DNA of 9,843 nucleotides, from contig JANNRW010000021.1 of NCBI GenBank assembly GCA_031401815.1, positions 1 through 9,843 of the forward strand, in the 5' to 3' direction. Source of the stretch: JANNRW01 sp031401815. Its GTDB lineage: Bacteria; Desulfobacterota; Desulfuromonadia; Geobacterales; DSM-12255. A program made the translations under genes and the position numbers. Positions 3,895-9,843 of this stretch are shown in pieces. A model generated the notes under the pieces. It did not search any database. It saw only the letters and a program-made list of their open reading frames with translations, and was not told the origin of the DNA. How positions within the stretch are numbered: the first letter of the stretch is position 1; each line of letters begins with the position of its first letter.

Positions 3895-6320
3895 TCAATT
3901 CCGCAGATCTTCAACAGCCGCTCCATATCCAGATGCTGTTCCAGATGGGCAGCCAGCTTGTCAAAAGGATCATCAGGCTCAGCAGCAGTCCTCTCCGGGA
4001 GCCCTTTTTTACGGCGGAGCTTGTTGAGAAAAGCTGCCCTGAAGCTTGAGTTTGCAAAGATGCCGTGCAGGTAGCTCCCGAAGATCCGGCCATCGCGGGT
4101 TACTGCACCGTCAAGCACCTCGACCTCTTCTTGGGAGCGGCTGGTAATCCGGGCAAACGGTTCCACCCCGGGACCTAATATGGTTTCACCCATGTGAATC
4201 TCATATCCGCTCAGATTTTTGTTGCTTTTCGGGGCGGCCTGATAACCTGCAGGGAGAAGTTCTGCTGTAACCTGATGCGTCTCTTTGTGCGACAGCATGA
4301 TCGTCACAACATCAAGCAAGCCGAGCCCCTCTGCTTCGCGCTCCCCTTCCGTCTCAACACCATCCGGGTCACTCACCCTTCTCCCCAGCATCTGGAAGCC
4401 GCCGCAGATACCGGCTATGGTGCCTTTAAATCCCTTGATTGCAGGGAAAAATCCATGATTTTTCAGAAACTCAAGGTCAGCGATGGTTGATTTGCTCCCC
4501 GGCAGAATCAGCAGATCCAGATCAGGCAGTTGCGACGGTTCATTCAGATAGAAAAGTGAGAGATCCGGCTCCAGTTCCAGTGGATCGAAATCAGTATAAT
4601 TGGAGATGCGCGGCAGCTTTACAACTCCGACTCTGATTTTTTCACCCCCCTGCTTCCTCTCCCCTGTTCCCCGCTTTTCCAGCGCCACGCTGTCCTCTTC
4701 CGGGATCCTGAATCCGGTAAAGACAGGCACCACTCCGAGTATCGGCAGACCGGTTCGCTCTTCTAGAAAATCGATGCCCGGTTTAAGTAACGCAACATCT
4801 CCGCGAAACTTGTTTATTATGATTCCGGCAATCATGGTGCGCTCTGCCGGTTCGAGCAGCTCAAGGGTTCCGATTATCTGCGCAAAAACACCGCCCCGGT
4901 CTATGTCTGCCACCAGAATTACCGGACAACCGGCCATACTGGCTACCCGCAGGTTGGCAATGTCGTGCTCCTTCAGATTGATCTCTGCAATGCTCCCTGC
5001 CCCTTCGATCACGACGAAATCATAAGCTGCTGTCAATCTGGAATAACTCTCCATGACCTTCGCAAAGGCGGTTGGCTTATAGGCATTATACTCGGCAACC
5101 CTCATGGTTCCGACCGCAGCACCCTGGATTATTACCTGGCTCCCCATGTCTGTAGTAGGTTTAAGGAGTACCGGGTTCATGTCCGTATGAGGCAAAATGC
5201 CGCATGCCTGTGCCTGAACTGCCTGGGCACGGCCGATCTCCCCCCCTTCGGGGGTTACTGCCGAGTTGAGCGCCATGTTCTGAGACTTGAACGGCGCAAC
5301 CCGAAGGCCGCGATTACGCAAAATCCGGCAGATACCGGCAGTCAGCACTGATTTGCCGACATCAGATCCTGTGCCGCCGATCATCAGGGAACGGATTGCC
5401 CCTGATGGCTCAGGGCTGGGGGCTGGGGGCTGGGGGTAAATGCCCTGATCCCTGATCCCTGAGCCCCGAGCCCCCAGCCCTGAGCCCTGAGCCTTCTCAT
5501 AGCCCCGAGGGGTCACCATCCTCCCTGCCTGGTCTACAAAAGTCGCACTGTTGCCGATGATGACGATACTGAACATATCGATGGGATAATCAAGCATCGA
5601 TTTCAGGGTCGTGACCACTTTCTCTTCCCCTGTCCGGCAGGCATTACGGACAATGCCAACCGGAGTCGATGGAGAGCGCGAGGCAAGGAGCAGGGTGCGA
5701 GCCTCCTCTATCTGCTGAACCCGCCCCTTGCTGCGCGGGTTATAGAGGGCGACGACAAAATCAGCCGCCGCCGCAGCCCTGAGGCGTTTTGCTATGGTCT
5801 CCCACGGGGTGAGAAGATCAGAGAGGGAGATAACGGCAAAATCGTGCATGAGTGGTGCTCCCAGCACCGAAGCTGCGGCCTGGACAGCGGAGACGCCGGG
5901 GATGATGACGATTTCTACCCTGTCCAGCTCCCTCTTTGCCAAAGGGGGATACAGGGGGATTTGTCTTGACCCGGCTTCGCAAATTCCCCCCCGCCCCCCT
6001 TTCAAAAAGGGGGGAGATTCAGGCATTTTTTCCGCCAGCTCCAGCACCAGCCCGGCCATGCCGTAGACTCCGGCATCACCGCTTGAGACCAGAGCCACAT
6101 CCTTACCCTCTGCGGCCAGGCGCAGAGCTGTTTCACAGCGCTCCACCTCCCGCATCATGCCGGAAGAGACAACTTCCTTCCCTTTCAATAGCGGCCTGAT
6201 AAACTCCAGATAGGTCTGGTAGCCAACCACAACAGAAGCCTTTTCGAGTGCTTCTTTTGCCTCGAAGGTCATATGATTAAGGCCGCCGGGGCCGATCCCG
6301 ACGACGTAAAGTTTTGCCAT
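3891..6320 (-). CDS. cbiH-cbiP: Fused cobalt-precorrin-3 C17-methyltransferase (CbiH) and cobyric acid synthase (CbiP)
   Basis: One 809-codon frame with two complete enzymes. Residues 1-276 are CbiH/CobJ: VVGIGPGG (6-13), the SAM-site loop SSGDAGVYGMAG (79-90), LMHDFAVISLSDLLTPWE (157-174), ALYNPRSKGR (191-200) and the family's usual end near VTPRGYEK (269-276). This enzyme methylates C17 and drives ring contraction. Residues about 308-809 are CbiP/CobQ, which amidates the b, d, e and g side chains using glutamine and ATP: nucleotide loop GGTGSDVGKS (315-324), FKSQNMALNS (344-353), LPGSKST (606-612), glutaminase Cys639 in GICGGFQMLG, and His752 in SYLHGIF. Two oddities: residues about 99-131 are an extra segment encoded by a palindromic repeat, and linker residues about 277-307 come from heptamer repeats. 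AAGGAG in the end of cbiG, about 10 nt upstream, serves the start; cbiG ends 7 nt before. All key motifs are intact. Confidence 0.95.
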   Translation of the reverse strand: MAKLYVVGIGPGGLNHMTFEAKEALEKASVVVGYQTYLEFIRPLLKGKEVVSSGMMREVERCETALRLAAEGKDVALVSSGDAGVYGMAGLVLELAEKMPESPPFLKGGRGGICEAGSRQIPLYPPLAKRELDRVEIVIIPGVSAVQAAASVLGAPLMHDFAVISLSDLLTPWETIAKRLRAAAAADFVVALYNPRSKGRVQQIEEARTLLLASRSPSTPVGIVRNACRTGEEKVVTTLKSMLDYPIDMFSIVIIGNSATFVDQAGRMVTPRGYEKAQGSGLGARGSGIRDQGIYPQPPAPSPEPSGAIRSLMIGGTGSDVGKSVLTAGICRILRNRGLRVAPFKSQNMALNSAVTPEGGEIGRAQAVQAQACGILPHTDMNPVLLKPTTDMGSQVIIQGAAVGTMRVAEYNAYKPTAFAKVMESYSRLTAAYDFVVIEGAGSIAEINLKEHDIANLRVASMAGCPVILVADIDRGGVFAQIIGTLELLEPAERTMIAGIIINKFRGDVALLKPGIDFLEERTGLPILGVVPVFTGFRIPEEDSVALEKRGTGERKQGGEKIRVGVVKLPRISNYTDFDPLELEPDLSLFYLNEPSQLPDLDLLILPGSKSTIADLEFLKNHGFFPAIKGFKGTIAGICGGFQMLGRRVSDPDGVETEGEREAEGLGLLDVVTIMLSHKETHQVTAELLPAGYQAAPKSNKNLSGYEIHMGETILGPGVEPFARITSRSQEEVEVLDGAVTRDGRIFGSYLHGIFANSSFRAAFLNKLRRKKGLPERTAAEPDDPFDKLAAHLEQHLDMERLLKICGID
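5401..5493. repeat. Heptamer-rich foldback repeat encoding the CbiH-CbiP linker
   Basis: The plus strand carries variants of a 7-nt unit (CAGGGCT, GGGGGCT, TGATCCC, TGAGCCC) arranged as an imperfect inverted repeat. The longest exact arms seen are 18 nt, at 5407-5424 and 5469-5486, with further repeats between and beyond. Read on the minus strand, the element gives a Gly/Ser/Arg then Pro-rich linker, residues about 277-307 of the fusion protein, with no stop codon. It lies precisely between the normal end of CbiH and the normal beginning of CbiP. Confidence 0.75.
5928..6016. repeat. 89-bp nested palindromic repeat inside the CbiH coding region
   Basis: Left arm 5928-5963 and right arm 5980-6016 are imperfect inverted copies around a 16-nt centre. 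Each arm also contains a smaller palindrome: CTTTG/CAAAG flanked by C and G runs on the left, and CCCCCC/GGGGGG around TTTCAAAAA on the right. The architecture matches small non-autonomous palindromic repeats (REP or MITE-like). On the minus strand it is open in the cbiH frame and encodes SPPFLKGGRGG (residues 102-112) from one arm and IPLYPPLAKREL (121-132) from the other. Confidence 0.8.
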
Positions 6321-6327
6321 TATATCT

Positions 6328-7383
6328 TCACTCCTTGATTGCGATTGCCAGTGTCAGATTGCCCGATTTAACCTTCTTGAGAAGGAGTCTGCTTCCACCG
6401 GATCCAAGAATGGCAGCAGGTTCAGCAACAGCAGTTGCGCCGATTGCAGCCAGAGCATGATCTGAAGGGGGGGAAGGGACTTCGACGGCATTAAGTTCAT
6501 TGCTTGTATAACAGAGGAGTCCGGCTTTGAATCTATCTGCAAACTCGACAAGTCCGGGCTCAAACCGCTTTGCCTCGGCTGTTGCAATTGAGGCTATGCT
6601 GACAGGTGACAGAAAGAGACGTTTGAGATTTGACAGGACAACCTCCTCTATCTCATCAGCAGTAGTCCCGCTGTTGCACCCTATCCCGAGGATTATGTTT
6701 TTAGGTCTCAATACCAGCAGCCCTTCGGAGCGAAGTTGAGGCGGAATGATGCTGTTTGTTACAAAAAGAAACCCCTTGGCTCCGGAGCGGAGCGCCGTTA
6801 CAAATGATTCGTGAAACTGAAGTCTGCCACGCCCATGGAAAAACGGGCGGGTCAGACCGGATTCATCCATCACGGCAATTATTTCATCCTCCAGAAGCAG
6901 GGCATTAAGGGTTTTGACTTTTGAAATATCCTCAATCAGCCAGTCATTTGCCTTTGCGAGCATATCGAAGGAAGGGAGTTCGTTTGCATCTGTTGCTGTT
7001 GTTATTACTGCTCTTGCACCAGTAATGAAAGCGGTTCGCTCTGCCAGTTCATTGGCTCCGCCAAGATGGCCACAAAGGAGTGAAATAGCAAATTTTCCGG
7101 CATCATCCATGACCACAACAGCAGGATCGCTCTGTTTGCTCACCAGAAGGGCGGCAATTGAGCGGACAACAATGCCGGTTGCCATGATACAGATAAAGCC
7201 GTCAACAGAGTGCCACAGCCGCCTGAAAAGCAGATCCAGCCCCTCAGTGACAGGATGCGCCCCTTTCCCCGCAGCTCCCAGGTGCTTTGGCAGAGCATAG
7301 AGCTCTGCTTGAGAAAAGCCGCTTCTTATCCGGGCTCCAAGATATGCACCTTTTCGTGTTATGGTGATGACGACAATTTTCAT
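6328..7383 (-). CDS. cbiG: Cobalt-precorrin-5A hydrolase CbiG
   Basis: A 351-residue protein. CbiG opens the delta-lactone of cobalt-precorrin-5A and releases the C2 unit as acetaldehyde, a step specific to the cobalt-early (anaerobic) pathway. The N-terminal domain shows MKIVVITITRKGA (1-13), FICIMATGIVVRSIAALL (63-80), DPAVVVMDDAGKFAISLL (86-103) and CGHLGGANELA (104-114). The C-terminal domain begins at about 228 with NIILGIGCNSGTTADEIEE (229-247), and TSNELNAVEVPSPP (293-306) and EPAAILGSGG (321-330) follow. The frame is open to 7509, but the ATG at 7383 gives the family's usual beginning and length. No clear Shine-Dalgarno sequence precedes it. It is the first gene of the minus-strand cobalamin run, and its last codons hold the ribosome binding site of cbiH-cbiP. 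Confidence 0.95.
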   Translation of the reverse strand: MKIVVITITRKGAYLGARIRSGFSQAELYALPKHLGAAGKGAHPVTEGLDLLFRRLWHSVDGFICIMATGIVVRSIAALLVSKQSDPAVVVMDDAGKFAISLLCGHLGGANELAERTAFITGARAVITTATDANELPSFDMLAKANDWLIEDISKVKTLNALLLEDEIIAVMDESGLTRPFFHGRGRLQFHESFVTALRSGAKGFLFVTNSIIPPQLRSEGLLVLRPKNIILGIGCNSGTTADEIEEVVLSNLKRLFLSPVSIASIATAEAKRFEPGLVEFADRFKAGLLCYTSNELNAVEVPSPPSDHALAAIGATAVAEPAAILGSGGSRLLLKKVKSGNLTLAIAIKE

Positions 7384-7573
7384 GGCGAGGATGAAGTTAA
7401 TCCAGAAGGGTGCAAAATGCAAGAAAGAGGAGAGTATGAGCAACTCTTTCAGATTCCGGGACAGAAGCGCATCAGCCTTTCTCACCCGAAAAATATTGAC
7501 CATTGCCAAGCCGATAATGTAAACTTCATTTTTTTGAAAAACTTCCCTAACTATAACATCTTAAGGAGGCTCC
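7384..7573. other. Divergent intergenic region between cbiG and the binding-protein gene
   Basis: 190 nt separate the two divergent starts, so promoters for both directions are expected. I see no cobalamin riboswitch: no B12-box sequence is recognisable upstream of cbiG. No convincing cbiG promoter was found. An A/T-rich stretch around 7517-7557 is the likeliest control area. Confidence 0.5.
7496..7525 (+). promoter_or_regulatory. Weak candidate promoter for the binding protein-chemoreceptor operon
   Basis: TTGACC (7496-7501) is followed after 18 nt by TAAACT (7520-7525). A TATAAC at 7552-7557 is a better -10 by itself, but it lacks a good -35 and would start transcription on top of the ribosome binding site. 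No Pho box was recognised. Confidence 0.25.
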
Positions 7574-8377
7574 ATGAAACGCCTGGCTACTGTTTTTTCC
7601 ACCATGATTTTTGCTGTAACCGCTTCAGTCGCAACAGCCGAAACTGTCAGAATTGCCGGATCAGGCGGCATGATCCCGATGATCACCGAAATGGCCAAGA
7701 TTTACAACAAGAAGAACCCGAGTGACATGATCGAAGTGAATCAGAAATCGCTTGGCAAGGAGGGAGGGGTCATGGCTCTCACCAGGGGGAGCATCGAGAT
7801 TGCCATGCTTTCGAGCCTTGAAGACAAAGACAAAAGCCTGCCGATAAATGCTGTAGCTACGGCAATTGTGCCGAGCCTTTTTGCAGTTCATCCAACGGTT
7901 ACTGTGAAGGCGCTTACCGGTCAGCAGCTATGCGACATATATTCCGGGAAAATCAACAACTGGAAGCAGGTCGGCGGCGGTAGTGCTCCTATAGTAGTTC
8001 TTACCCGTCCGGAAAATGAATCTGCCAAAATAGCGATCCGTTCCGGTCTCTCCTGCTTTGCCCCCCTTGCAGAGCTTCCGACCGCCATCAGTCTTGCCAA
8101 GGCGCAGGAGATGAAGGATACCCTGATCAAGACTCCCAATGCAATCGGGATGATAAATTCGATAGCTCTTGAAGATGCAGCTGGGAAAGTGATCGCCATA
8201 AAACAGGATGGCAAGGATGTAACCACTACACCGGTATCCCAGTGGCCGATGAAGACCCTCTCCTATCTTGCTACCGGGAAAAACCCCTCCGAGGCGACCA
8301 GGAAGTTCATGCAGTTTGTCAAATCTCCTGAAGGGCAGAAAATAATAAAGAGTGAAAAGGCATTCCCGGTACCGTAA
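7574..8377 (+). CDS. PstS-like periplasmic substrate-binding protein
   Basis: A 267-residue protein with an excellent AAGGAGG site 5 nt before the ATG. Residues 1-22 form a Sec signal peptide (basic MKR, hydrophobic core, VATA end), predicting a soluble periplasmic protein. The mature part is a PBP-like domain of the PstS group: IAGSGGMIPMITEMAKIY (27-44), GGVMALTRGSIEIAMLSS (64-81) and the signature LTGQQLCDIYSGKINNWKQV (114-133). Positions that bind phosphate in PstS are altered: the usual R-x-x-S-G-T stretch reads RPENESAK (145-152). The ligand may therefore be another small anion, or phosphate bound differently. C120 and C161 could form a disulfide. No ABC permease or ATPase follows; the next gene, 3 nt on, is a chemoreceptor. 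A sensory rather than a transport role is the simplest reading. Confidence 0.85.
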   Translation: MKRLATVFSTMIFAVTASVATAETVRIAGSGGMIPMITEMAKIYNKKNPSDMIEVNQKSLGKEGGVMALTRGSIEIAMLSSLEDKDKSLPINAVATAIVPSLFAVHPTVTVKALTGQQLCDIYSGKINNWKQVGGGSAPIVVLTRPENESAKIAIRSGLSCFAPLAELPTAISLAKAQEMKDTLIKTPNAIGMINSIALEDAAGKVIAIKQDGKDVTTTPVSQWPMKTLSYLATGKNPSEATRKFMQFVKSPEGQKIIKSEKAFPVP

Positions 8378-8380
8378 CAG

Positions 8381-9843
8381 ATGAGCGCATCCTCTCTATC
8401 AAAATCTTTTGTGCAGCGGGTTCTGCTGGTTCTGGTTCTGATCCAGGCAGTGGCTTTTGCCATGACTTACTATTTCGAGCTGGCAGAGACAAAGCGGGCG
8501 CTAAGGCTTAAAGTAGATGCAGTGGGTCGCCTGATCGGTTATGCGTCACAGAAGGTTATGGAAGACAATGACGTGACGCAGGTCGGTTTATTGATGGATG
8601 AGTCTCTGAAAGATACCGACCTTGTATTTTTCAAGCTTGAAGATACAGCAAAATATGCAGTTATCGAGAGAAAGCGGACTGGGAAATCTGACCAGATTTC
8701 CACTTTTGCGATCAAGAGAGGTTCTGAAGCAGTCGGAACTCTTTCCATCGGCTACTCTCTTGACAGCGTTAACAGGGCAATGGCGAGACGGATGCTTGCA
8801 AAGGGGGGGGAAACAGCTCTTCTTCTTGTAGCTCTCTCGGTTATAATTGTTGTGCTTTTTCGCTCCAGGGTTGCGCGCCGTGTTGAAGTGATGGAGCAGA
8901 TTCTGGAAAAGGTGACACATGGCGATCTGACAGCCAGAATTGAAGATAGAAGAAAAGACGAAATATCAAGAATCGCAGAAGGGATAAACTATCTGGTTGA
9001 GCAGCTCAGAAGCTCTTTCAGAAGGATCACAGAGCTTTCTGAATCCAGTTCCAGAACTTCAGGGACGCTTGTCTCTTCGTTCAACGATAGTATCCAGGCG
9101 ATAGCGATACAACACCAGTCAACAGAAGAGATCTCTGCGGCAATTGACAAGGCAGCCCATAGTCACTCGCTTATCGCAAGAAATACCAGACAGCTTAGTC
9201 AGTTTTCCGAGCAGAATACCCTTGCGTTGCAGGATTCGGTCAGAATCAGCAAGGATATAGCTGAAAGGATTGTGGGGCTTAGCAGCGGGATGAATGCGGC
9301 GCATGTAACTGTGGATGCCATCAACCGGGCTACAGCTCAAGCTGCCGAGATTGCAGGACAGGCTACCGAGCAGGCGCGCAAAGGGGTCTCTTCGGCAGAC
9401 AGTGTCCGCAGTTCGATCTCCATGATTACCGGAATCATTACCAGGTCTGCAGCCCAGAGCGACAGGACTACAAAAGTTATTTCTGAAAAGGGTATCATTG
9501 CTGTCAGCGAAACAAAGAGCAGCATGGAGAGTATTCATATACTTACAGAGTCACTTACCGAAAGCATGTTGAAACTTGATACAGGTTCACAGGACATTGC
9601 AAGAATTGTTTCGGTCATAGAAGATATTGCCAAGAGGATAAAACTGCTCTCCCTGAATACCTCAATCATAGCTGCCCAGTCGGGAGAGCATGGCAAGAGT
9701 TTCATGATTGTGGCAAACGAAATGAAGCAGCTCTCTGATCGGACTGCCAACCATACGATGGAGATTGGCGGAATTCTCGGTTCAATACAGCTGGGAATTG
9801 ATGATGTGGTAGAGAAGACCAGAGATGCGTCAAAACTTGTTGA
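8381..9843 (+). CDS. Methyl-accepting chemotaxis protein (cut by window edge)
   Basis: Open from the ATG at 8381 through the right edge (487 full codons). The start is 3 nt after the binding-protein stop and has no strong ribosome binding site, so it is probably translationally coupled. A transmembrane helix at about 13-30, a periplasmic domain of about 113 residues (31-143), a second helix at 144-160 and a HAMP domain at about 161-214 (GDLTARI at 181-187) lead into a long coiled-coil signalling domain. The hairpin tip is at about 420-450, with RIKLLSLNTSIIAAQSGEHG and then KSFMIVANEMKQLSDRT. Canonical receptors have an LNAAIEAARAGE-type tip, so Glu and Arg positions used for CheA/CheW contact are Ile429 and Gln433 here. 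The receptor likely senses its partner binding protein or a related small ligand, and signals to a non-standard or dedicated kinase. The descending helix of the hairpin is mostly outside the window. Confidence 0.9.
   Translation, partial: MSASSLSKSFVQRVLLVLVLIQAVAFAMTYYFELAETKRALRLKVDAVGRLIGYASQKVMEDNDVTQVGLLMDESLKDTDLVFFKLEDTAKYAVIERKRTGKSDQISTFAIKRGSEAVGTLSIGYSLDSVNRAMARRMLAKGGETALLLVALSVIIVVLFRSRVARRVEVMEQILEKVTHGDLTARIEDRRKDEISRIAEGINYLVEQLRSSFRRITELSESSSRTSGTLVSSFNDSIQAIAIQHQSTEEISAAIDKAAHSHSLIARNTRQLSQFSEQNTLALQDSVRISKDIAERIVGLSSGMNAAHVTVDAINRATAQAAEIAGQATEQARKGVSSADSVRSSISMITGIITRSAAQSDRTTKVISEKGIIAVSETKSSMESIHILTESLTESMLKLDTGSQDIARIVSVIEDIAKRIKLLSLNTSIIAAQSGEHGKSFMIVANEMKQLSDRTANHTMEIGGILGSIQLGIDDVVEKTRDASKLV

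Noticed and set aside
5241..5254. C-run/TTC/G-run hairpin inside the CbiP coding region, terminator-like.
   Set aside because: It lies within the conserved coding segment TPEGGEIGRAQ and has no T tract on either strand.
6328..7509. Longer CbiG form starting 42 codons upstream at 7509.
   Set aside because: The added residues are not part of the family, lack a ribosome binding site, and would fill most of the divergent promoter region. The family begins at MKIVVITITRKGA.
7384..7573. Expected cobalamin riboswitch upstream of cbiG.
   Set aside because: No B12-box sequence or multi-helix pattern could be recognised. Absence by eye is not proof, but nothing supports a call.
8539..9750. Several long minus-strand ORFs opposite the chemoreceptor.
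   Set aside because: They are antisense shadows of a well-supported coiled-coil coding frame and have no recognisable protein motifs.

Overview
The window looks like a chromosomal segment of a Geobacter-like deltaproteobacterium (order Geobacterales/Desulfuromonadales). This is inferred from anaerobic-type cobalamin genes, moderate GC content, GC-rich heptamer and palindromic repeats, and an atypical chemoreceptor next to a periplasmic binding protein. No rRNA or marker gene is present, so the assignment is tentative.

Layout. (1) 1-1654, minus strand: an accessory module reading right to left, with a promoter and repeated operator, an Xre/MbcA/ParS-type antitoxin, an overlapping RES-domain toxin, and the first 157 codons of a Fic-family protein that runs off the left edge. 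(2) 1755-7383, minus strand: cobalamin biosynthesis. It reads cbiG, then one 809-codon gene fusing cbiH (C17 methyltransferase) to cbiP (cobyric acid synthase), and finally cbiB. Between the fusion gene and cbiB lies an accessory insert holding a DUF3800 gene, the remnant of a gene upstream of it, and a plus-strand run of tetraloop hairpins ending in a good intrinsic terminator. A possible 52-codon ORF overlaps the cbiB start. (3) 7384-7573: a divergent intergenic region. (4) 7574-9843, plus strand: a PstS-like periplasmic binding protein followed 3 nt later by a methyl-accepting chemotaxis protein that is cut by the right edge.

How the genes work together. CbiH and CbiG act in ring contraction and acetaldehyde extrusion of the cobalt-early (anaerobic) corrin pathway. 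CbiP makes the four late side-chain amidations and CbiB attaches the aminopropanol arm. The binding protein and chemoreceptor are probably one sensory pair. Xre and RES form a type II toxin-antitoxin pair, with Fic apparently carried in the same transcript.

The most striking observations concern cbiH-cbiP. Its CbiH domain carries an 89-bp nested palindrome read through in frame as an extra peptide. The linker joining CbiH to CbiP is itself encoded by a foldback of heptamer repeats, lying exactly where one protein should end and the next begin. Other points of interest are the hairpin RNA candidate next to DUF3800, the operator architecture of the antitoxin promoter with a partial echo at the DUF3800 3' end, and the non-canonical signalling tip of the chemoreceptor. 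I found no CRISPR array, tRNA, rRNA, intact insertion sequence or recognisable cobalamin riboswitch.
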